Origin: Capsicum annuum
Taxonomy: Eukaryota > Streptophyta > Magnoliopsida > Solanales > Solanaceae
Assembly: GCF_002878395.1 (NCBI RefSeq)
Contig: NC_061119.1
Coordinates: forward strand, 18,597,331-18,661,330
DNA length: 64,000 bases
Direction: 5' to 3'
Positions 56,531 to 64,000 of this stretch are shown here, piece after piece. Position numbers and translations under genes: made by a program. Positions within the stretch are counted from its first letter, which is position 1. Each line of letters begins with the position of its first letter. Below the pieces are notes generated by a model. The model was not told the DNA's origin, searched no databases, and saw only the letters and a program-made list of their open reading frames with translations.

Positions 56531-57340
56531 CCTTTCTTCTTTAAGAACTTTCATAGGGAAAAAACATAGACTCTATCACAAGCTTTAGCTATGTCAAGCT
56601 TTATGACAACATTAGTAGGCTTTCCTTTTTTGGTAATGTCGGTTACCAAATTATTGGATTTTGATACACAGATTAAGAAAAAAACATTAAAGACATAAAT
56701 TTAACACAACTTTTTATTTTTACCCCAAAAAAGAAAAAGTTGACCTTGTAATACTTTTTCAAAAGTTAATTGGTTGTCAAATCATAAGGGTAAATTTGAA
56801 AAAAAGTTCAATAATTCACTTATTTTGAAACACTAATAAATATCCCAACAATTCAAGCTAATAGGTCTCATATTTGAGAAGGATCGAACATTTTTCTTCT
56901 TAGGAAAGAGGACCAGATGAATATGAATTATGGACTTCAAAAGTGTATTAAAAGCAAAGAAGTCTTGCACCATCCTTATGATGTCTAAGCCTACAATATC
57001 CCGACATACATGAAAGAATATTCCAGTAAGATCAATCATAAGCCTACAATATCTACATACATGAAAGAATCTTCCAGTAAGACCATTAGTACTAGAGCTA
57101 TCATTATTAAGTCTAAAAACTACATTTTTCACCTCTTCGCCATCTGGAATAATTGCCCCCAAAACTGTATTCTCCTCATCAAAAATAAGTTCAGGAATGT
57201 GAGATAACAATGGAAAACTAGTGGCATTCCTATCTTGTTGAAAATGTTCTAATGCTTCAGCTGCTCCAACTAGGATATTGACCAGCTTGTTGATACATAT
57301 TTTCCTTTTATGTGCTTCTGTCCTTTCTCCCATAAGCTGT
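56531..57340 (-). pseudogene. LINE reverse transcriptase, N-terminal segment (right piece of the split LINE)
   Basis: From 57333 leftwards it gives LSHIPELIFDEENTVLGAI, IPDGEEVKNVVFRLN, then GLTGRFFHV, DIVGLDIIRMVQDFF, LVLFPKKKNVRSFSNMRPIS. After a non-homologous gap (about 56690-56830) it gives NLVTDITKKGKPTNVVIKLD and IAKACDRV near 56570. It ends at KVLKE, exactly where the left piece resumes with MGF at 24950-24942. A 53-bp tandem duplication (56989-57041 and 57042 onwards) doubles the TGxFFHVCR segment. This is the standard order of plant L1-like RT. Confidence 0.87.
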
Positions 57341-58300
57341 TATGTGCATTACTTCACTAGTTTTATCTGTAATTACAATCCATAAGCAAATTGTGAACCT
57401 AGTTCTTTTTTTGATAATCAAAACCATACACCATGTTCCCTATTATTTCCCCTTTTTATGACTAACAAATAATGCACAGACTAAACGCTTACATCAAGAC
57501 CAAGATAGATCTATTCTTATTACATGATTCCCTCTTTTGCCATCATTAAAAAGTGTAGTGCAAATATTAGTAAAAATAGCAAGAAGCACGTCAAACAAAC
57601 TCATGGCCATTGGGACAACATGGATCCGACACACATATGCAATTAGTATGTCTAATGATATTAGGCGACATCCATAAGCAGAAGAGAGCACAAAACTAAA
57701 AGGAACACGGGGAAGTTCATTTGATGTGTCATTCTTTCTTTTTAGTCTGGTTCAAAATGAATATTAGGTTTTTTTTTTTTAAATGTTACGATAGTTAAGG
57801 ATAGAGGAAGAATATTCGATGGTTGGAAAGAATGAAAAATATACTTTGCACCAACCTACAAAATACTCTCTAATTCTGATCATTATGTTGTTCAAACTTT
57901 CTCATCCAAGGTAAAGAGGACCCTTCCTCGTAATTTTTCCCAAATTAACTCTCTTTCTTTCCAGTTTAATATCCATTAATTTTTAGGTAAATTGCATCGC
58001 AAAACTACTATTTTCTTGTTGATCCACAAAAAATATATAATGAAATTAAACTCTATGTATAGGTATATTGTAAAGAATTTTTGTACAATATTTTGTTAAT
58101 TGACTATGCACTCACATTGACTTTTATGAGAATAGTAAACTATATTCATCTTTTTTTATGTCCTTGAAATCCCATAGTCAAAGATGTGGAAAATTAGGGA
58201 AGGATTCCCTTCATTAGGTTTATGGTTTTTTTTTTTAAAACTTGTTTTGTTTCATTTCATTTCAACTTTAAGGGGTATCATAGTTTTAAAACTATTCACA
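57341..58300. other. No recognised gene
   Basis: The minus-strand frame 57494-57691 (LISLDILIAYVCRIHVVP) has no motif I recognise and could be old element sequence. The rest is AT-rich. Confidence 0.45.
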
Positions 58301-58304
58301 TGCT

Positions 58305-58610
58305 AAATCTATGTTGCTCAAACTCTTAACAAATGTCAATGTATGCAGTATGAGTGTCGAGTCCTCCAATACTTATGTATTTTTAGAAAATATGGTACGG
58401 GTGTAAAAACATTTTTGCAAAATTCAAAAAATATATTTTTCAATTGTCAATTACTTATAACATAAATAATCAACTATATATGGTGATCTCAAAATTTTGG
58501 TTAAAAAAATTGCACATCAAAACTACTTTTTTCATTTGATATGTCAAGAGAAATTGTCATACATAGCTAGGCAACGGACACATCAAACATGTTAGATTTT
58601 GTTCCACACT
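58305..58610. repeat. Possible Solanaceae MITE-like remnant
   Basis: TGTTGCTCAAACTCTTAAC, AAATGTCAATGTATGCAG, TGTCGAGTCCTCCAATAC and later GGTACGGGTGTAAAAACATT resemble a common Solanaceae foldback element (TTGCTCGGACTCTTC ... GAAGAGTCCGAGCAA). The right arm is very degraded. Confidence 0.35.
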
Positions 58611-58669
58611 TTTTTTTTTTCATAATACTTTATTAAAGTTGTATTTTTGTTTCCCACTTGTTGTTTGAG

Positions 58670-59437
58670 TGATACGGGACAAATGGTCATCTTATATTTT
58701 GATGATATCTTTAGAGGCCAACACATAGAGGCTCAAGACTCGGTCACCTCGAGGATACGAGAGCATGCATGGAGGGCCCGTTTTGAGCATGCCATTAAAC
58801 AAACCCGTGTGTGAAAAATAGCGTGGGGATTACATTTGATGCCAATTCGAGACTACAAGTTTTTAAGTGTGACCCCATGGTTTTGGAGCATTGAAGAAGC
58901 ACCCTTCATTAAGGGTATTTTGGGGATTTCACATGTTAAAAAAATAACCCATGACCTCCCCTTTCATTAAGGGTATTTTGGTCCATTATACTATGTAATA
59001 AGCTAGGCTATATATAGTCTCTTATTAGGTCTTTTCTCTTTAGTTGTTTAATGATGAAAATATGAGACATTGAAAATCCTCTCTCTTTAGAGTAGACCGC
59101 CTTAGTGTAGTTCCTAGTTAGAGCTTGGACTAGCCATTGTAGCTTAGGAATTGGAAAAGTCAATATTATTCTTTGCTTGGAAACGGTGGATCTTAAGGTG
59201 AGTTGATTCCCTTGGCGGTCACCGTAAGAAATTGGTTCTTGTTAACGTATTTTGTTGAGTTTTTAGAGTTTAATATACTCTTTAGTTGCTACATTATGTG
59301 TTCTCTTTGTGTCAAGTTACCTATCTTTTTTTTCGTTTAAGTTTGTGTTTGTTGTTTCTATTTGGTGTCTTGTCGTGTGGACTGTTTTACGAAGATTGTG
59401 GACTATTTTGTGATTATTTAGATACCGTTTGGTATCA
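58670..59437 (+). repeat. 5' LTR (768 bp)
   Basis: Starts TGATACGGGACAAATGGTC and ends GATACCGTTTGGTATCA. A GGCTATATATAGTCTC TATA-like box lies near 59010. Confidence 0.9.
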
Positions 59438-59439
59438 TT

Positions 59440-59453
59440 TGGTATCAGAGTCA
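59440..59453 (+). promoter_or_regulatory. Primer binding site, initiator-Met tRNA type
   Basis: TGGTATCAGAGTCA, two bases after the LTR end. The usual form is TGGTATCAGAGC. Confidence 0.85.
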
Positions 59454-60758
59454 TCATTGATTTTGTTCCTGCAAGATCAATCTTGGGCTTGCTATCTTGA
59501 AAAATCACAAAAATAATGTTGGAAAAACTAAAAAAAATGCAAAAAAAAGTAATTTGTCCCTTTTTTGTGTTTGGGCCGAGATTTGAGGCTTAGTTTTCTT
59601 GTGTTTTTTGTGTGTTTTGTTGTTTCTAGTGTTAGTCCCTTCTTCACTAACACTAATAGAGTCTACGCCTAAAATTTGAGTTAAATCCGAGTGGTTCTTG
59701 AATGTTGAAAGGTTGTTGATATTGTTGTTGAAGATTGGTGGCTGGAAAATATTTTGTTGATGTTGTTGTTGAAGATTGGTGGCTGAAAAAATATTTTGTT
59801 GATGCTGTTGTTGAAGATTGGAGCTTGAATATGTGTTGTTCATGTTTGATAGGTCTAACGTGAACCTTATAACTCCAAGATTCAAAGTTGTGTTCTTGGT
59901 GTTGTTGGTGTTCTTCAACATCTTCATATCTTGTTGAAGAGAAAGTGGTTTGTTTGATCTAAAATTAAAGAAGAAAGAAGGTGGGGTCTTAGTCTTGAAA
60001 CATATTCCAAAACTATTATAAAAGAAAAAAGGGGGCCAAAAGACTTTCAAAAGATTTTATTACCAAAAAAGAGGAAGGGGTCTTCCCAAGACCTACAAAA
60101 GAGGAAAGGGGGACAAAGGCTTCAAAAGGTATTTTGCCAAAAGGGTGAAAGAAAAGTCAAGTATTTTTATTTTTGAACATTGAAAATCCTCTAAGTCTTG
60201 TTGTTTCCCTTTCAAAACCAAAAATACACTCTTCCAACTAAACATTGATCAATACAAATTGAAAAACAAGAAAACATTTCTCAAAACTTTTGATATTTTT
60301 CATCAACCAATGAGATGCTGCCACGTCATCATCGAAATTACTTAAGCTCAAAAATTTTAGATTCTTAATTTCATTTTATTGTTTCATTAGTTTCATGTTT
60401 TGATTCTATAATTAATTAACAACTAGTATCACCTACTTAGTTGTAGATTAATTATTGAATCTGTTTCTTTCATGTCTTCGTTATTTGTATGTTTTTCTCA
60501 TTTTTAACTCCTAGTAACTTCTTTGTTTAAAGTTTTTAAGTAAATTTTATTTTTTACCTTGAGTCGATCAAACAAGAATTCATTCTGGCCACTAAGTAGA
60601 ATTGACATCCTATTGACTACCGAAGTATAAGCAACTTTCAATATTCGTCGCTTCAATTGTGAGAATCACAAGGTGGGTGTATATGAGTATTGGTGAGAAT
60701 CTCTTACTACTAATCTTGTTTGTTCATTGTGTAGGTACAAAGGTGACATAAGAGAAAT
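59454..60758 (+). other. Leader of the non-autonomous element, with a short tandem repeat
   Basis: No plus-strand coding was recognised. Positions 59720-59822 hold two and a half 41-42 bp copies of TGTTGTTGAAGATTGG, TGGCTGAAAAAATATTTTG. The long minus-strand frame 60050-59505 is Gln/Asn-rich because of this repeat and is not a gene. Confidence 0.6.
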
Positions 60759-61595
60759 ATGTCTTTGATAGCCAGGGATTATTGTGACTACAACATGGGA
60801 GACTATGATTGTAGTGGGGGGTTTTATGGCTATAAAGTTGAGGAAGATTGTGGAGGCTATGAAAATAGCCATGATAAAAAATTGGGCAGATTTGAGAGTT
60901 ATGATTTTGAGGGAGAAAATGAGGTGAATAAAGTGCCTAGAGCTTATGGTGAACTTGGAGATGATGTAGGACCTCGTGATGGATCTTATGATGACGTTGG
61001 GGCATGTGAGGAGTTTTACACTTCTCACTCCGAATCTAGATTTGGTGTTAGGTATAACCCTTTCATTTGAAAAGCTTATGAGAGCTATAATGAGAGTACT
61101 CGTGAGGAGTGTGAAGATTCATATTCTCCACCTTGTAGTACTTCTTATCAAGGTCGATATAGTGTGAATGGTTATACTAGCTCTATTGGAGGTTGTCTAA
61201 CGAGAAGAAGAGGGTATGCATCTCCAAAATTGAGAGGTACTGGTGTGCCTTACAATGTTGATCCGAGAAGGAGTGTACGCTCTAGAAAGGTGACCATTTG
61301 TGGAATACCGAGCTGCCTCATTGTGTTAAATGATAGGTACTATAGAAACTACATCCTTCCATCCATGGTTGACTACTTGGGGTTATTTCGCGAGCCTTTA
61401 CTTATTCCATACTTCTTGGACGGATTTAAGGTTACCTAGAGGGTCAAAGTTATCTGCTCCCAATTTGAATACCATAAGGAAGTGTGTTTCGATATTATTT
61501 TATTGGCATACGCTCATGTCTGCTTAGGTGTTGATTGGTTTTCACAATATAGAGTTCCAAATGTGCAAAATTGGCCTAATGTTGTAAGAGACCGG
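60759..61595 (+). pseudogene. Gag-linker and degenerate retropepsin-like ORF
   Basis: ATG at 60759 opens a Gly/Tyr/Asp/Glu-rich region (YCDYNMGDYDCSGGFYGY) with a stop at 61068. It continues in frame through YNESTREECEDSYSPPCS and a basic RRSVRSRKVTICGIP. It then gives a retropepsin-like fold pattern: LIVLNDRYYRN, SMVDYLGL, PYFLDGFKVT, a stop at 61437, FEYHKEVCFDII and HVCLGVDWF. Against the family pattern IVDGGSCTN ... MVEKLGL ... HILLGRPW the spacing fits, but D-G-G-S is replaced by N-D-R-Y. No protease activity is expected. The acidic region resembles in composition the one at 18531-18977. Confidence 0.6.
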
Positions 61596-61954
61596 TAGGG
61601 AAATCACCTCGTGACATATATGCTGCTCGAGCCGTAAAGAGAAGTGAATACTTACTCTAATCCGAATACTTATGAGAGATAAAAGATTGAGAGAGTAAGG
61701 GTATGCAAGGTGGTAATTCGAGAGTGAAAAAGAGAGAGGTTGTGTGGAGCGAAGTGAGGGGATTACCATCAAATCGAGCTAACATTGTTTGTCCTTCTAT
61801 TTATAAGAACGTTTGTGTAATTACCGACATGGCAAGTGGAGGAGAGCAATGCTGAAGTGAAGTTGCTGGCCAAGCTTGTGGTGGACATTCACAACACGGA
61901 AAAGGAGAGGCGACTCAAAAACTTTAGGGTAAAATAGCTAACTCTTACACTTTT

Positions 61955-63025
61955 GTGCATGTGAATGATAATTGTGTGGCTAGTATCCCATTGAGTGTGA
62001 GTAGTAGCTTACTTACTTGTGAGTCTAATTATTCTTTGCCTTTTGTTGATGATGTACATGTTGTGAGTATGGATACACTAGTTGATCCTATTGATGACCA
62101 AACTGGCTCTTCTTGTAAGATCAATTTATGTCTACTTAGTATTGAAACCTATATGTTGAACGGAAGTACATCGTCTTGTGTAATTGATGTTGATCAACCT
62201 ATTTGTGAAAATTGTCCACCACTTGAGTATGTGTGTAATGTGATTAATCAAACTAAAGTGAGTGAAGTATTTGAAAAAGTTGGTCAACAAAAGGGGAGTG
62301 AACCTGAAAGCTATTCTTGGGACAATCTTGTACTTGAAACCACTTTGAAACTTGATATTGATCTCTTAGAGAGTGAGGAACTTGCTTGTTCCAAATATGC
62401 TTGTGGGTTGGATCATGCACTCTTTAGGTATAATGTCTTATTTGAAAATGATATAAACACTCCTAATGAGCCTAGTGGTGAAAAAGGTGGTATAGCTTAC
62501 CTTGGAGACTATAGCCTATATGTTAACCCACTATGGTGTGATAGCATTCCTCCTAAAGATGGAAATATCTTCTTGGAAAATGAGAGTACTCTTAATGGTA
62601 AGGAATGTGTAGTCTTGGAAGTTACTCCTATTTCTACTTTGTGTGACTTTATTATTGAGAGTACTTATGGTGATGATTGGGAAACTAGTAGTGAGTACAC
62701 ACATGAGGGCACCTTAGTAGAAGTCGACTTGAGTTATACTTTCCTCTACTCTCTATTTTCTTTCGATGATATATATGCTATTGTAAAGAGTATGTTATTT
62801 AGTTTGGGTGGAGACCATGGGAAAGGGGAGTGTTGTCTAGACCCGTGTCTATGGCTACTCTTCTCATTTGACCCCGGTGCCAAATATGGAAATGGTGATG
62901 TTGGTGCACCCAACTTGTTGCTTGGTCTACATGACAAGCAAAGTTTCACTCTTGGTGAATCCCATAACCAAATTCTTCATACATCTTTCATTGAGTTTTT
63001 AATATTTCATTCAAAGGATCCTTAG
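61955..63025 (+). CDS. Intact 356-residue ORF of unknown function in an LTR element
   Basis: ATG at 61955. The same frame stays open upstream for several codons (ANSYTFV), so the true start may be earlier. The protein is acidic, Ser/Thr-rich and Cys-containing (for example VDQPICENCPPLEYVCNV). Late segments are hydrophobic or aromatic (LSYTFLYSLFSFDDIYAIV and CLWLLFSFDPGAKYGNG). There are no RT, integrase, zinc-knuckle or chromodomain motifs. It ends 150 bp before the 3' LTR. In contrast with ORF1 it has no stop. It may be a derived spacer region of a gypsy polyprotein or an element-specific protein. I do not recognise it. Confidence 0.6.
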   Translation: MHVNDNCVASIPLSVSSSLLTCESNYSLPFVDDVHVVSMDTLVDPIDDQTGSSCKINLCLLSIETYMLNGSTSSCVIDVDQPICENCPPLEYVCNVINQTKVSEVFEKVGQQKGSEPESYSWDNLVLETTLKLDIDLLESEELACSKYACGLDHALFRYNVLFENDINTPNEPSGEKGGIAYLGDYSLYVNPLWCDSIPPKDGNIFLENESTLNGKECVVLEVTPISTLCDFIIESTYGDDWETSSEYTHEGTLVEVDLSYTFLYSLFSFDDIYAIVKSMLFSLGGDHGKGECCLDPCLWLLFSFDPGAKYGNGDVGAPNLLLGLHDKQSFTLGESHNQILHTSFIEFLIFHSKDP

Positions 63026-63162
63026 TTATATTGTAAATATGTGCAACCTTGGCACGTTGAGATGATTTGTTATGCTAATCCTAACCCTCTTGCCATGAGA
63101 GTTTTGTATTTGTTTGTCCTCTCTTCGGTTTTGCAAGGTTTGGATTCGAGGTTGATCCTTTT

Positions 63163-63176
63163 CAAGAAGGGGAGAA
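63163..63176 (+). other. Polypurine tract
   Basis: CAAGAAGGGGAGAA directly before TGATACGGG of the 3' LTR. Confidence 0.75.
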
Positions 63177-63937
63177 TGATACGGGACAAATGGTCATCTT
63201 ATCTTTTGATGACATCTTTAGAGGCCAACACATAGAGGCTTAAGACTTGGTCACCTCAAGGATACGAGAACATGCATGGAGGACCCGTTTTGAGCATGTC
63301 ATTAAACAAACTCGTGTGTGGAAGATTGTGTGGGCATTACATTTGATGCCAATTCGAGACTACAAGTTTTTAAGTGTGACCCCATGGTTTTGGAGCATTG
63401 AAAAAGCACCCTTAATTAAGGGTATTTTGGGGATTACACATGTTAAAGAAACAACCCATGACCTCCCCTTTCATTAAGGGTATTTTGGTCCATTACACTA
63501 TGTAATAAGCTAGGCTATATATAGTCTCTGATTAGGTCTTTTCTCTTTAGTTGTTTAGTGATGAAAATATGAGACATTGAAAATCCTCTCTCTTGAGAGT
63601 AGACCACCTTAGTGTAGTTCTTAGTTAGGTCTTGGACTAGTCATTGTAGCTTAGAGCTTGGAAAATACAATATTGTTCTTTGCTTGGAAACGGTGGATCT
63701 TGAAGTGAGTTGATTCCCTTGGCGGTCACCGTAAGAACTTGATGCTTGTTAACGTATTTTATAGAGGTTTTAGAGTTTAATATACTCTTTAGTTGTTGTG
63801 TTCTCTTTGTGTCAAGTTACCTATTTTCTTTTTTGTTTAAGTTTGTATTTGTTGTTTTCGTTTGGTGTCTTGTTGTGTGGACCGTTTTACGAAGACTGTG
63901 GACTGTTTTGTGCTCATTTAGATACCGTTTGGTATCA
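63177..63937 (+). repeat. 3' LTR (761 bp)
   Basis: Near-identical to 58670-59437 over most of its length, with small indels near 63800. The frames at 63247-63477 and 63746-63964 are incidental. Confidence 0.9.
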
Positions 63938-64000
63938 GTGTTCTTTCTTTGGTATTTGCATTGAGATTTTTATCTATTTGAATTCATGTCACATTCTTTA

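Larger units (their letters stand above)
58670..63937 (+). mobile_element. Non-autonomous gypsy-like LTR element with two unusual ORFs
   Basis: LTRs with inverted TGATAC/GTATCA ends lie at 58670-59437 and 63177-63937. They are very similar by eye. An initiator-Met-type primer site follows the 5' LTR and a purine tract AAGAAGGGGAGAA precedes the 3' LTR. The 3.7 kb interior has a decayed ORF containing a retropepsin-like segment and an intact 356-codon ORF, but no RT, RNase H or integrase. The flanks (TTGAG and GTGTT) do not form a matching target duplication. Confidence 0.85.

Noticed and set aside
57494..57691. Minus-strand ORF as an additional LINE domain
   Set aside because: No LINE endonuclease motif could be matched in it or in its neighbours.
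59505..60050. 181-codon minus-strand ORF rich in Gln and Asn
   Set aside because: It is the complement of the leader and a TTGTTG-type tandem repeat in a plus-oriented LTR element, with no domain motif.

Overview
This window is nuclear DNA from a large, repeat-rich plant genome, most likely Solanaceae and plausibly Capsicum (inference). The pointers are an Au-type tRNA-derived SINE, Ty3/gypsy LTRs that begin TGTAATACCCC, Athila, Tat/Ogre, hAT and LINE remnants, and a MULE carrying DUF1985 and Ulp1-like genes. I recognise no intact host gene. Nearly everything is nested, decayed transposable-element sequence. The only recognisable host-gene material is a two-exon fragment of the RNA polymerase III second-largest subunit.

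Layout. 1-1.9 kb: the N-terminal half of a decayed hAT transposase on the minus strand, with its GC-rich end. 2.79-14.83 kb: an LTR element of chromovirus type with a GTAAG target duplication on both sides. Its own interior is almost gone and is replaced by two head-to-head chromovirus LTRs (4.7-8.1 kb) and a minus-strand Athila-like gag-pol with its 5' LTR (8.1-12.5 kb). 14.9-15.1 kb: the SINE. 15.9-16.4 kb: the Pol III subunit fragment. 17.5-20.3 kb: a minus-strand Ty3/gypsy 5' half with an initiator-Met-type primer site.

20.3-57.3 kb is one nested stack. The oldest layer is a minus-strand LINE whose reverse transcriptase reads on across the insertions. It was hit by a solo LTR (20.33-21.54 kb, TSD CCAAC), a chromovirus solo LTR (22.37-24.94 kb, TSD GAAAC) and a Tat/Ogre-like element (24.95-56.53 kb, minus). 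The right-hand LTR of the Tat element was in turn split by a 20.4 kb Mutator-like element (35,820-56,237) flanked by a 9-bp duplication TTGTGAGTG. That MULE is the most interesting object here. It carries a decayed mudrA-type transposase (DDE, SWIM and CCHC zinc-knuckle parts), two diverged DUF1985 genes in opposite orientation, an Ulp1-like peptidase whose nucleophile position is Ser, a GRF zinc-finger pseudogene, a small helical ORF, a 1.6 kb inverted repeat of captured sequence, and many arrays of a short palindrome (ATCTGTTGCAACAGAT and variants). I saw these arrays only inside this element.

58.67-63.94 kb is a compact two-LTR element with an initiator-Met primer site. It has a degenerate retropepsin-like ORF whose active-site Asp is gone and an intact 356-codon ORF of unknown function. 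No pol was seen. All boundaries, TSDs and reading frames were worked out by eye. Family names rest on motif recognition, not on database searches.
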